A DNA stretch of 64,000 bases, taken from positions 64,407-128,406 of the forward strand of contig JAUQPW010000002.1 in NCBI GenBank assembly GCA_030550175.1. Reading direction: 5' to 3'. This DNA comes from a bacterium. GTDB lineage: Bacteria > Moduliflexota > Moduliflexia > Moduliflexales > JAUQPW01. Every line of letters begins with the position of its first letter. Position 1 is the first letter of the stretch. Positions 16,735-25,250 of the stretch are shown one piece after another. A program made the translations under genes and the position numbers. The notes beneath the pieces were generated by a model. It had not been told where the DNA came from and did not search any database. It saw only the letters and a program-made list of their open reading frames with translations.

Positions 16735-16905
16735 GGCTTTAAGTCTATCCATCCCCTTCCCGTGTCGGGAAGGGGAACTCGGGAATTACCCGGGCTCTCC
16801 ATCCTCACCTTTCCTCATAGGAAGGGATTAGGTTAGAAAAAGCTTACCCCATAAAGTTCTTACCTCTCCAATAGGGAAAAAGTTTACCCGATTTTATCTT
16901 AAAAA
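16735..16905. repeat. Family-2 dispersed repeat, copy A
   Basis: It contains a perfect 10-bp GC hairpin (CCCCTTCCCG-TGT-CGGGAAGGGG, 16753-16775), then AACTCGGG...CCCGGGCTCT and a right end GGATTAGGTTAGAAAAAGCTTACCCC. The same order of words is found at 38103-38241 and, inverted, at 59952-60323. Boundaries of this copy are approximate. It fills the gap between the zinc-ribbon and adenosine-kinase genes. Confidence 0.6.
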
Positions 16906-16946
16906 TTATGATTACAAAGTGATAACGGGCAACGGACAACAGGCCT

Positions 16947-17432
16947 CTAGGAAAGTTTATATCCAAGCTTTCTTAAAAGTTCTTTCCTTGCTTTAATATC
17001 CTCTTCCGTCTCAATTCCTTTGGATTTAAATCCATCTATGACCCCCATGATACCCCGTCCCTGTTCTGTTTCGGCAACCAGAACCTCCAGGGGATTGGCG
17101 GTAGCGCAGAAAATCCGGCATACTTCTGGAACGTTTTTAATGGCATTGAGAACGTTGATGGGAAAAGCATCTTTCATAAAGACGATAAAGGAATGACCAC
17201 AGGCTAGGGAATAGGCGTTATTTTTAGCCAGTTCAATGAGTTCGGGGTCGGTTCCACTGAATCGCACCAGGCAAGGGCCCGAAGATTCACAGAAAGCTAT
17301 TCCGAACTTGATGCCGGGTACTGCGTTGACCATCACTTCATGGATATCTTCTACAGTTTTGATAAAATGACTCTGGCCTAAAATCAGGTTCACATTGTCT
17401 GGCTTTTGAATTCGAACGGTTTTAATTTCCAT
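16947..17432 (-). CDS. Adenosine-specific kinase family protein
   Basis: A 161-aa protein matching the small adenosine-specific kinase family (structure known from thermophiles) over its whole length. The conserved blocks are GQSHFIKTVEDIHE, PGIKFGIAFCE, VRFSGTD and FPINVLNAIKNVPEVCRIFCATAN. The end reads AETEQGRGIMGVIDGF followed by a short helical tail. Family members bind adenosine-type ligands; a physiological role is poorly defined. It stands alone with a purine-rich ribosome site (AAAGGAGG) ahead of its ATG. Assignment to the family is secure, function less so. Confidence 0.85.
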   Translation of the reverse strand: MEIKTVRIQKPDNVNLILGQSHFIKTVEDIHEVMVNAVPGIKFGIAFCESSGPCLVRFSGTDPELIELAKNNAYSLACGHSFIVFMKDAFPINVLNAIKNVPEVCRIFCATANPLEVLVAETEQGRGIMGVIDGFKSKGIETEEDIKARKELLRKLGYKLS

Positions 17433-17493
17433 TTTTGGGGTAACCTCCTTTCCCTGAAAGATCAGGCTTTTGGTAACAGGTAGTATCAGAACC

Positions 17494-17907
17494 CTACAGG
17501 GTTTCGTCGCGCTGCCACAGTCGATCTATCGACCACGCTCCTCCTCCGGCCACAGCCAGGTAAAGAAACACGAAACAATACAATGCCGCCAGCTCCCCTC
17601 TGTTCAAGAGAGGCCAGAACCCCTGGGGTAGATGTACCTTGAAATAGGCTACGGCCATTTCTCCCGCCAGGATAAAGGCTACCGGTCTGGTGAACAGCCC
17701 CAATAGAATGAGCAGTCCACCGAAGAATTCCAAAATTCCGGCTATCCCCAACAATGACATCAGGGGAGGTAGACCACCTTGCGGAGCAGTTGGTATGCCA
17801 AAAAGTTTCTGACTCCCATGCTGCATAAAAAGTAATGCTATAATAATTCGCATGATACTGAGCAGGTATGGTGACCATGTTATGTAAAATGATTTTGAAT
17901 TAGTCAT
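17494..17907 (-). CDS. DoxX family membrane protein
   Basis: A 137-aa inner-membrane protein with four hydrophobic helices, corresponding to the DoxX family (related to the small subunit of thiosulfate:quinone oxidoreductase and to many redox-stress proteins). Typical features are ALLFMQHGSQKLFG in helix 1 and LEFFGGLLILLGLFTRP in helix 2. GEMAVAYFKVHLPQGFWPLLNRGELA lies between helices 3 and 4. It lies 61 nt upstream of the adenosine-kinase gene on the same strand. A decayed partial copy of this gene lies 1.9 kb away at 19811-19956. Confidence 0.9.
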   Translation of the reverse strand: MTNSKSFYITWSPYLLSIMRIIIALLFMQHGSQKLFGIPTAPQGGLPPLMSLLGIAGILEFFGGLLILLGLFTRPVAFILAGEMAVAYFKVHLPQGFWPLLNRGELAALYCFVFLYLAVAGGGAWSIDRLWQRDETL

Positions 17908-18287
17908 AAGGTCCCTCCTATCTCTCTAAGAAGACAGTCTTATTGGATTATGGAAAACCAATACTAGTTGTACTGGGAGATAATATACAGCTTTTGTAAC
18001 TCCATTGTGAATAACCAACCCAGAGCGCTCAGAACTGCAAGCCAATAGGGTGTTTACATAAGCTATTGGATTGTATCAGCGGTCCTTTACGCCAGGATCG
18101 AGAGCCAAAATTGAATAATTATATCATTTTCCTAATGAAGAATTTAATATCTTCATAGGTAACTCTCCAAACGTATAATTTACCTGCTGGAATGGTTTGT
18201 GAATCAACAATCATTTCATCGCTCATTAACCCTGACCTGACCAATCGATTGACAAAGAAGTATACTGCTAAAGCGAATTTGTACCCG
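17908..18287 (-). other. Intergenic region upstream of doxX
   Basis: No recognised gene. A short open frame on the minus strand (18119-18226, 35 codons from an ATG, frame open further upstream into the end of the next gene) encodes a plausible but unrecognised peptide; it has no clear ribosome site. Confidence 0.35.
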
Positions 18288-19283
18288 TTATGGATTCGTT
18301 TTAATATCTATGAGTTCTACACGTTCCCCGGTTTCGAGATCAATCTCTAATATCAGGCCTATACCGGGCGCATAGTACTTGTTTTCCTCAGCATCAGGTT
18401 CAATCGGCGTAAAGTCCCTGATAACTAAACAGTTGCCATTGCATGAAGCTGCAGGTACAGCGGCTGACTCTGTTAGACTTAATACCTGAGCCAGATCTTC
18501 AGCCCTACCAAGTGCAAATTCTTGACGATAAACATTTCCAATTTGGAGAAAAGACTTCATTACAATACCGGGCTTTGCTCCATCAACACCAGCTTTCCAG
18601 GAACCCTCGAGGCTAACGAGCTCACCATTATTAAATTCTTGCGAAATTTCACCGAAGTACCATACATTTCCTTGAACATCTTGAGCAAACCAATCTTCGG
18701 TATCCTCGATAGTTTGTCCGTTTTCTTGTACTATATCTCGCACAACCACGCAGGTCACACCTAAAATCGTCTTGGTCGATTTAGTTACAGAAACTGTAGT
18801 TATCTGCCCTCCACTATTGTAAGTTCGGGTGGCTCCCATTATAAGGGGAAAATAAGGATTAGGTGAGACAGTACTACCAATCTGGGTTGGGTCAACAAAA
18901 TTGCTGGGAGCAATCTGCGGGTCATAACGTGCTTCACCCAACAAATCGCAGACTTCTAGACGAGCCTCCAATTGTTCTCTACACAGTTGCAGGTCTTCTC
19001 CCAATACAGCTACAGCCAAAGCTTCACACCCTGCACGAACATTTGGATCTGATAGATTATTGCAATTTCCCATCGAAATCCAGAAGTCATCTTTTACTTC
19101 ATGCTGGCATGCTTTGAAAGCTGCATTTGCTGTTTGCGTACAAAAATCTGCCGCAACCGCTATGCTACCGACGAAATACAGTCCGACAATCAACATCACT
19201 AACCGATCAGAGAACCCCCGGATCCCTGGAAAATGTTTGTATGGCTTTATATTTCTTATTTTTAAATACAAGGGTGGAGTCAT
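18288..19283 (-). CDS. Secreted protein of unknown function
   Basis: A 331-aa protein with a long basic N terminus and a hydrophobic signal segment (residues about 27-45, ending near VAAADF). The first third of the mature part is cysteine-rich (about eight cysteines between residues 48 and 113, in QxxxxxCQH and LCREQLEARLEVCD contexts). The rest is a beta-rich domain with repeated Thr/Val strands, in a style seen in uncharacterised periplasmic proteins; it contains DTEDWFAQDVQGNVWYFGE and ends near ETGERVELIDI. No family name is assigned. A start further inside (before the hydrophobic segment) is possible. It neighbours other secreted proteins of this accessory region. Confidence 0.6.
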   Translation of the reverse strand: MTPPLYLKIRNIKPYKHFPGIRGFSDRLVMLIVGLYFVGSIAVAADFCTQTANAAFKACQHEVKDDFWISMGNCNNLSDPNVRAGCEALAVAVLGEDLQLCREQLEARLEVCDLLGEARYDPQIAPSNFVDPTQIGSTVSPNPYFPLIMGATRTYNSGGQITTVSVTKSTKTILGVTCVVVRDIVQENGQTIEDTEDWFAQDVQGNVWYFGEISQEFNNGELVSLEGSWKAGVDGAKPGIVMKSFLQIGNVYRQEFALGRAEDLAQVLSLTESAAVPAASCNGNCLVIRDFTPIEPDAEENKYYAPGIGLILEIDLETGERVELIDIKTNP

Positions 19284-19810
19284 TTTATTACCCTCCTTAT
19301 GGGATCTTCTTATGGTGTTGCATCTATAAACTTTGGAACTATCTGTTTGGTCTGATACGAATCAAAATTAGATAAGATACCAAAAGAATTCCTCTCTACT
19401 GTTTAGGAATTATCCTATTTGAGGGATATTTTTGACAGAATTGGTATTAGATATCGATGACTGCCTCCTCAAAGTTTTCTACTTGGTGAATAGAATCTCG
19501 TACTCTATAAGGTAATCTAAACCATGGCGGTTATGTCAGTTTATCTTATTATTAGGAAGTAAATATGTAAAGAAAAAAATTCCATTTCTTCTATCAAAGA
19601 ACACATTGATTGGCTTCAACCCAAAACTTATTAACCTTAACAGACTGGATTGGATTACCATTTTTTCTAAGCTTCTAAAGGTCGAGACCCTTAAATGCGT
19701 GATGAGGATAGAATAAAGGAAGGAGTAGAGGCGTATTTTACCTGGAGGTGTTACTCTTAGTATTTTATTTTCCAAAACTTATGGAGAAAAGGTTCCCAAA
19801 ACAAAAAACT

Positions 19811-19956
19811 CTTGAGGCGGATGTATCTTGAAGCAGGCTACGACCCTTTCCTCCTTGCAGGAGGAATGCTACCGGTCTAGAGTTTTTAACTCCTATGCTG
19901 CATAAGGAGTAATACTATAACAATTTGCATGAAGTAAGCAGACATAGTGACCATGG
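19811..19956 (-). pseudogene. Decayed fragment of a doxX-like gene
   Basis: 19811-19880 aligns with 17621-17690 of the doxX gene, and 19880-19956 with about 17800-17881, at a level readable by eye (for example both contain GCTACCGGTCT and ATGCTGCATAA). The stretch between is deleted and no open frame survives. The rest of the 19284-20086 gap is AT-rich and shows nothing else. Confidence 0.7.
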
Positions 19957-20086
19957 GGACGGAAGTCAGTAAACTGGACATCTTCAGACCGGTCCAGACC
20001 AGGACCCGCACGCGCGCCCTCTACCTGTCTCGCATGAAGGGATCCCATGGACAGACCGGGGCTTCAGTGATTCTCCTTTTCGGTAC

Positions 20087-20953
20087 TTACCGCTTCGGCG
20101 ACATTGGTAATTTATTACCCAGGATATTCTGCATATTGAATTCTTTATAACCCGGTGGAATAGTGAAGAGGGCATCACTGAGTGATTTTCGTTCGATTTT
20201 GGTTACTTCCAGGGTCATCTTGGTCTTTCCATTCTCCTGTTTGGTGAGCTTTAAGGGAAAGGCCCCACCCTGGAGAAACTTCACCCATTCTGGATGGGCA
20301 GCTGCTACCGTGAGAAGTTTGGGATCAAATATCAAATTCTTCAGCGAATCCCCACCCCTCTCCATGGGGCTCCCCATTCCAAAATAACCCAGTCCTTTAG
20401 CCACACATATATCTGTCTCTTGTTGATCCCCCATCAACCAGTGTTCACACGGATAACCGGCAATTGTTTCTTGTTTGCCCGTGGGCATAAGCTTGGGGAA
20501 CTTTATCGGCTCCTCGGTGGCAGGTTTCTTATCCTTGGCCACTCCTTTCAAGCTTTCAGCTGTTTCCTTCAAATCTAGGGTCATGTACATTTGCTTTGAT
20601 GGGATTAAGGTGGTTATTTTTGCTGCTTCTAAATCCCACAGCATCACGGCCTGTCCTTCTGGAGTGTTAGCGGCTTTCGTCTCAATGCGGATATGCCGAT
20701 CTTTAAGGAAGTAAGTCATCTCCATTGTCTCTTTTCGGTTCTCGATATCTATCTTCATGTTCATAGTGATGACTCCCTCAAATTCTCCACTACCCTGGGC
20801 TACCGGAGAAGCCGTTAAAGCGGTTGAGGTGGTAGAATGATTTGACGGGGCCGGTTGCTCATTCCGACTGTAAACAAGGGTCAGGGTCATGCTACTCCAT
20901 AAAATCATCCCTAAGAAGATCCTGACCAGGTCAGAGATCCTTCTTTGAAACAT
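20087..20953 (-). CDS. DUF4412-type secreted protein
   Basis: A 288-aa exported protein. The ATG at 20953 gives a clean signal peptide (RRISDLVRIFLGMILWSSMTLTLVYS) and has AAGGAG six bases upstream; a longer in-frame start at 21019 would bury it. The mature part begins with a Ser/Thr/Pro-rich linker. It then shows the DUF4412 pattern: FEGVITMNMKIDI, then YFLKDRHIRIET, then DLEAAKITTLIPSKQMYMTLDL. Two cysteines in YPCEHW and TDICVAKG may be disulfide-bonded. Function of the domain is not known; it is usually periplasmic. Flanked by a MITE-like repeat upstream. Confidence 0.75.
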   Translation of the reverse strand: MFQRRISDLVRIFLGMILWSSMTLTLVYSRNEQPAPSNHSTTSTALTASPVAQGSGEFEGVITMNMKIDIENRKETMEMTYFLKDRHIRIETKAANTPEGQAVMLWDLEAAKITTLIPSKQMYMTLDLKETAESLKGVAKDKKPATEEPIKFPKLMPTGKQETIAGYPCEHWLMGDQQETDICVAKGLGYFGMGSPMERGGDSLKNLIFDPKLLTVAAAHPEWVKFLQGGAFPLKLTKQENGKTKMTLEVTKIERKSLSDALFTIPPGYKEFNMQNILGNKLPMSPKR

Positions 20954-21149
20954 AGGGTTCTCCTTTTTTAACTGGGGGTATCCAATGCTCGTTGTCAGAC
21001 GGCAAGCAATAGACCCCACCTATACAACTTTACTCTGTTATCCGACTTTAGCCATCCAATTAGAAACTTATCTCAAAAACTCCAGTCGGAGAGTATACGG
21101 AATGGATTCAAAAAAGTCAATAACTTTTCGTCCTTGGGTATCCGTGTCC

Positions 21150-21310
21150 ATTTAGTAGGTGGAAAAAGAAACACCCCCCAATCCCCCCTCGAGGGGGGAC
21201 TTCAGTAGCAGCAACCCCACGTCAGTCCCGCCCCCCTTCCCCCCGTATACGGGGGGATTAAAGGGGGGGCCAGGGGAGGCGTTCAGACAAAAAAGTGATA
21301 CCTACTAAAT
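21150..21310. mobile_element. MITE-like element, family 1
   Basis: A 161-bp sequence bounded by 11-bp perfect terminal inverted repeats, ATTTAGTAGGT (21150-21160) and ACCTACTAAAT (21300-21310). The inside is extremely rich in G and C runs, including CCCCCCTCGAGGGGGG and CCCCCCGTATACGGGGGG. Part of a second copy starts the window (1-29, same end sequence inverted, with GGGGGTGTTTCTTTTTCCACCTACTAAGT), and a solo end lies at 25538-25576. It has no coding capacity, so it would be mobilised in trans. It lies in the 514-nt gap 20954-21467. To its right, a further hairpin (CCTGCCGG 21350-21357 with CCGGCAGG 21384-21391) is also present. Confidence 0.65.
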
Positions 21311-21467
21311 TATTACAGTTACCGTCCTTGGCGCAAAGGTTTCCCCCCTCCTGCCGGTAATTCTGATTGAATAAATTACACCGCCGGCAGGCAAATGACC
21401 CCTTGTAAAGGCGATCGACGGTCGCTTCTACTCATTTTGAATACGACCTTCCCTCTCAGAAAGATTT

Positions 21468-21779
21468 TCACTCCTTAGGGGCAATCCAGATATCTTCGTC
21501 TATTATTTTGACTTCGTAAAGAGGCACAGGGGTATAGGCCGGGAGCGTCTCCTCACCTGTTTTAACATTGAAACGAGCCCCATGGCGGGGGCAGATGATA
21601 TACTCACCTTCCAATTCACCGTCTACTAGGGGACCCCCATCATGGGTACAGACATCTGAAATGGCGTAGAACTTCCCTTCAAGATTAAACAATCCTACGG
21701 GTTCCTCTTCGTACTTTACCCGCATTTTCTCTCCCGGTTTGAGATCTGTAATCTTTGCCACTTTGATGAATCTGGCCAT
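21468..21779 (-). CDS. Small Rieske [2Fe-2S] ferredoxin
   Basis: A 103-aa soluble Rieske protein of the type that supplies electrons to oxygenases or serves as NirD-like subunits. Cluster ligands are C44-T-H46 and C63-P-R-H66, in the usual C-x-H-x16-C-x2-H spacing. The length and absence of a membrane segment separate it from cytochrome bc1 Rieske proteins. No oxygenase or reductase gene is adjacent; the BoxB-like di-iron protein 6 kb away is the nearest candidate partner but nothing in the sequence links them. The ribosome site is GAAGGAGGTGA just upstream of the ATG. Confidence 0.9.
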   Translation of the reverse strand: MARFIKVAKITDLKPGEKMRVKYEEEPVGLFNLEGKFYAISDVCTHDGGPLVDGELEGEYIICPRHGARFNVKTGEETLPAYTPVPLYEVKIIDEDIWIAPKE

Positions 21780-21897
21780 TTAGGTTCTTTCACCTCCTTC
21801 AGGAATCTTCTTTGTCCTTGCCTCCGTGAGGACGACAAAGTAGGAGCGACCGGCTGGTCGCCCCTACTCGGTAAAACCTTCCTGATTGCAACTTACT

Positions 21898-22548
21898 TTA
21901 TCTCAAAGAGCCGCATTTCGAAACATTTACGGTAGTACTCACAGAAGAATTATTCGTTTTGTCGGTGGCTGTTACCTTAACCGGGGTCCTGACGTTCACG
22001 TCGCAAGTGACCGGTGCCCCTATAAAGGTAAAGGTGCGGATAGACTTGAAGTCTCCATCTTTTCCTGTAGTCTCCGTACCTGATTGCCGTGGTGATTGGT
22101 TGGGGAGATCGCTGAAATAAATGATGACCTGATTTGGGCTATTTGGTGTGAACCCCATTCCTACGATCGTCACGGTTTCACTAATCTGGGACCTTTCACT
22201 CACAAAGGCCTCCAAGGAAGGAGGAGGAAGACATGTTTTCAGCATCTTAGCCCTCGCTTGTCGTTCCAAACCAACAATTGCAAAATCTTTGTTTGGAATG
22301 TTCCTGCACCAATTGAGGTGAGCATTAAAATTGGATTGCCAGCGTGGACCGGTAAAACCACACTGCTTTCTGAGATTCTCTTCGTTTTGGGCTACAGCGT
22401 CCCGTGCGTAATCCTGACAAAGTGAGGGATCTAAGGCAGGTGGTACTTGCTTGTTGATAATAGACAGATCTCGAGCCAGAACGCGGTCAAGAGTGACAGC
22501 TAAGAATAAGCTCACAAAAAAAACTATAAAAACCCTGGAAGTTTTCAT
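21898..22548 (-). CDS. Secreted protein with a C-terminal beta-sandwich-like domain
   Basis: A 216-aa exported protein. The ATG at 22548 begins a signal peptide (MKTSRVFIVFFVSLFLAV) ending near LARD; GAGGG precedes it. Residues about 30-105 contain four cysteines. Residues about 110-216 have alternating strands with ITGVGMGFTPNSPNQVIIYF-like wording, resembling IPT/TIG or other immunoglobulin-like domains that begin with a GxGF turn. No family can be named with confidence. It lies 119 nt downstream of the GlcG/HbpS-like gene, separated by a perfect palindrome, and may be coexpressed. Confidence 0.55.
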   Translation of the reverse strand: MKTSRVFIVFFVSLFLAVTLDRVLARDLSIINKQVPPALDPSLCQDYARDAVAQNEENLRKQCGFTGPRWQSNFNAHLNWCRNIPNKDFAIVGLERQARAKMLKTCLPPPSLEAFVSERSQISETVTIVGMGFTPNSPNQVIIYFSDLPNQSPRQSGTETTGKDGDFKSIRTFTFIGAPVTCDVNVRTPVKVTATDKTNNSSVSTTVNVSKCGSLR

Positions 22549-22601
22549 TAAAATACCCTCCCACCAATTGATACCTGACACAAAACTAACCTCCCAAAGG
22601 A

Positions 22602-22627
22602 GGGGAAATCGGACGTCCGATTTCCCC
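22602..22627. repeat. Perfect 26-nt palindrome
   Basis: GGGGAAATCGGAC followed directly by its exact reverse complement. It lies between two same-strand genes. There is no U-tract after it on either strand, so it is not a standard terminator; it could be an operator, a processing site or a repeat end. Confidence 0.6.
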
Positions 22628-22666
22628 CTTATGTCATCTGATGATAGCCTTGTATTTGGTACCAAA

Positions 22667-23485
22667 TTAAGGTTCAGGACCTGTTGGATATGTGCTTGAA
22701 AAAGCCTCAGCAATGGCTCTCTCTTCAAGACCACAGTCAGGATGTCCAAAGCCACTGGCACTTTTTCCGTCTGTTATATCATAAATGATGTTGTCGTCTC
22801 CTTTGGAGTTATTATTTTTCTTATTTACACCGGCAGGAACATTATCCAGATTAAGAGCATGACGTGTCTTCCAGGCAATGTTATGATCGGCACAAGAAGT
22901 ATCTCCACTGACACCGATGGCTCCCACGAGTTTACCCTCAGCATTGTACAAGGCCAGGCCACCCCCAAACACATTAACCCCACCAATTCTCTTACCGGTC
23001 ATAGGATCATTAGGTTTTCCATAATTTGCGGAGTCGCCGTCATAGGCAGTCTTCGGATCAACTGGATTGCTGAACTGCAAACCGAATAAACTACCCCCAT
23101 CCTGAACTGCTGAAAAAAGGTTGGCCGTGGATAAAGCAAGACCTGGAAGACTAAAGGCATTGGCCGTATTGGCTTTTTGTGCAGAAATCACCCGGCTACC
23201 CGGCCATTGATCCCCCCAACCCGAACCTGTGAAAGTAACCGCGCACACAGTACCATCCCGGCCGACCACCGTTGCCCACATATTAAGGGCAAAACCACCG
23301 TTGGCTTTTGAATCCCCAACTCTAACCGCTTTTTTGAGGGCCGCAGTCAAGGTGGTGTGATCCGGCAGAGCTTTACACCCATCCTTCTGGGCCGCTAAGA
23401 CTGAATTTGAAGTTAAAACCAGGACAACAAAAAACACTATGTGTATTACCCTATAAATTTTTGCCTTTCTGCGGTCGGACTTCAT
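22667..23485 (-). CDS. Secreted GlcG/HbpS-like haem-binding family protein
   Basis: A 272-aa exported protein; the ATG at 23485 follows GAGGAGGAT and starts a signal peptide ending near VLAAQK. The mature part follows the GlcG/HbpS pattern. It has TLTAALKKAV near its start, then WATVVGRDGTVCAV, and the S-x-x-A-x-x-K-A-x-T-A motif seen as SRVISAQKANTANAF. It continues with GGVNVFGGGLALYNAEGKLVGAIGVSGD and DH-x-IAWKTRHAL. Members bind haem or corrinoid-like ligands or have unknown roles. An insertion after the DH motif (NNNSKGDDN) and a Cys near the C terminus are specific to this protein. Ligand is not predictable from sequence. Confidence 0.78.
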   Translation of the reverse strand: MKSDRRKAKIYRVIHIVFFVVLVLTSNSVLAAQKDGCKALPDHTTLTAALKKAVRVGDSKANGGFALNMWATVVGRDGTVCAVTFTGSGWGDQWPGSRVISAQKANTANAFSLPGLALSTANLFSAVQDGGSLFGLQFSNPVDPKTAYDGDSANYGKPNDPMTGKRIGGVNVFGGGLALYNAEGKLVGAIGVSGDTSCADHNIAWKTRHALNLDNVPAGVNKKNNNSKGDDNIIYDITDGKSASGFGHPDCGLEERAIAEAFSSTYPTGPEP

Positions 23486-24119
23486 AAGTTTATCCTCCTC
23501 TTTTAATAAGTAACTGCTCAACCCCCCTTGCCCTTTAGGAAAACAAGGGAATCTGAAATTACCCTGGTACTTACTCTTTACTGCCCGTCGTATCCTCTGT
23601 TTGAGGAAACTCTCACTTTCCTTTGCACTTCCCATACCAGATCCATAAAGAATCTTTATATCAAGCCGATTTCCCTACAGCAGAAAGATTCCAACTATTT
23701 TCAAAAATCCAATCCTATTTAATCCCCCCTCTTTTGTCACTTTTATAAAGACAAAAATAACCCATAATTCTTTCATAATTATTTAAATACTAAAAACTTA
23801 CGGCATGTAATAATTATAGAGACAGAAATCGAGGTTTTGGAGACAGAAAGGAAGTGGATCCTAGAGGGGGGTGAGGCAGAGGGTCACGCTCCCGGCTAAG
23901 CCTTATCCGGGTGCGTAGGGAGGCAGGGGAGAAACCGTATTGTTTAGGATGGACTTCAATTTGAAAGCGGTATCCTTTGGAGGGAACTTCCGTAGATAAA
24001 AAGATAAAAAGCTTCAAATTCCTTGTCGGCCGGGTTACCAAAGCTTCCTCAGAAAATATATACTTCCCCCGGCCCTTCATAACCCTTTGAGGAGAGTATT
24101 TTTCGTGGACTGTACCTTA
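23486..24119 (-). other. Intergenic region with a strong hairpin and a gene-start echo
   Basis: No gene supported in 634 nt. A stacked hairpin at 23886-23916 (ACGC/GCGT, then CCCGG/CCGGG, then TAA/TTA, separated by single mismatches) is flanked on both sides by purine-rich GAGGCAG-type sequence. At 23925-23965 the plus strand resembles the translation-start region of the ferritin-like gene at 44255-44296 (both share ACCGTATTGTTTA). 23745-23820 is very AT-rich and may hold the promoter of the haem-binding gene. Confidence 0.4.
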
Positions 24120-25250
24120 TTATTTAGATTCTTCTACCGTTCGCAAATGGTGGGTTCCACCCCGTCGAACCTGGATGAGTTCGGCGACAATACTCACGGC
24201 AATTTCCCCAGGATTATCGGCCCCAATATCAAGACCGATCGGGGCATGAACACGATCCAGTAACTCCTTGGGAATCCCTTTTCCTTGAAGCTTGTCCCAC
24301 ATGAGTTTAATTTTTCTTTTACTTCCAATCATTCCGATATATTTGGCCTGACTCCATACCACCTGTTCGATAATCTTTTCATCGTGCTGATGCCCTCGGG
24401 TTACGGCAACGATGTAGGAAGATTCATTAAATTCTGGGGTCAGTTTTTTAGCTACCGTAGTAAAATCATCGATAATAATCTCATCCGCTTCCGGGAATCG
24501 TTCCTTGTTTCCAAACAGGGGGCGATCTTCTATCACGACCAGCTTAAAACCGGCTATTTTGGCTACCTTGGCTATCTCCAGGGAAACATGCCCGCCTCCG
24601 AACAAATATAAAACCGGCTGGGCCAGTAAGGACTCGATGAAAACCCTGAGGACGGTACCCGGAGTCGCATTGAGTTTTTTGGCTTCTTCCTCGGTCAACG
24701 TGAAGTTCATGATCTTGAGGATATCCTGACCGAGTATCTTTTGAGCTTCGATTCGTACTTCTTCTTCAATACGACCACCTCCCAGAGTTCCAACGGTGGA
24801 ACCATCTTTTCGGATGAGCATCTTGGAGTGCTCTTTAACCAGGTCATAGGCTGCATCGGAAATAATCGTTGCAAGGGCAATCGATTGATTCTCATCTCGA
24901 AGCCGTACAATCTCTTCAAAAACCTCATCCATCCGCCCCGGTACGATCGGTTCTGTGAAAAAGTCTACCGTACCCCCACAGTTCAACCCGCTTTCCCCGG
25001 CATGTTTTTCGGTTAAGATAAACCGGGAAACTTTGGAAATATCCTGCTTCATAACCTCTTTAGCTTCTGCCCAAACATCTGCTTCCATACAGCCCCCACC
25101 CACCGTCCCTATGATGGTTCCATCCTGTAATACCAGCATCTTAGATCGGGGACTCATGGGAAGAGAACCCTTACTACTGATAATGGTCGAAAGCGCTGCC
25201 CGCTCCCCTCTGGCTTTAGCTCTTAAAATTTCCCTGAATACATCTTTCAT
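24120..25250 (-). CDS. xdhC: XdhC/CoxF family molybdoenzyme maturation factor with duplicated N-domain
   Basis: A 376-aa protein of the XdhC family, which handles sulfuration and insertion of the molybdenum cofactor of xanthine dehydrogenase/CO dehydrogenase-type enzymes. The XdhC/CoxI N-terminal domain is present twice. Copy 1 (about 1-95) has TVGGGCMEADV and the second conserved Cys in LNCGGTVDFF. Copy 2 (about 115-205) has TLGGGRIEEEV, with both cysteines lost. The C-terminal Rossmann domain (about 215-355) begins with the nucleotide loop YLFGGGHVSLEIA and includes VTRGHQHDEKI and GMIGSKRK. The usual family has one N-domain. No molybdoenzyme is nearby; larC lies upstream on the same strand. 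Confidence 0.88.
   Translation of the reverse strand: MKDVFREILRAKARGERAALSTIISSKGSLPMSPRSKMLVLQDGTIIGTVGGGCMEADVWAEAKEVMKQDISKVSRFILTEKHAGESGLNCGGTVDFFTEPIVPGRMDEVFEEIVRLRDENQSIALATIISDAAYDLVKEHSKMLIRKDGSTVGTLGGGRIEEEVRIEAQKILGQDILKIMNFTLTEEEAKKLNATPGTVLRVFIESLLAQPVLYLFGGGHVSLEIAKVAKIAGFKLVVIEDRPLFGNKERFPEADEIIIDDFTTVAKKLTPEFNESSYIVAVTRGHQHDEKIIEQVVWSQAKYIGMIGSKRKIKLMWDKLQGKGIPKELLDRVHAPIGLDIGADNPGEIAVSIVAELIQVRRGGTHHLRTVEESK

Noticed and set aside
23814..24080. 88-codon open frame on the minus strand
   Set aside because: Low-complexity Pro/Arg/Ser sequence over a hairpin region, no ribosome site, no recognised similarity.
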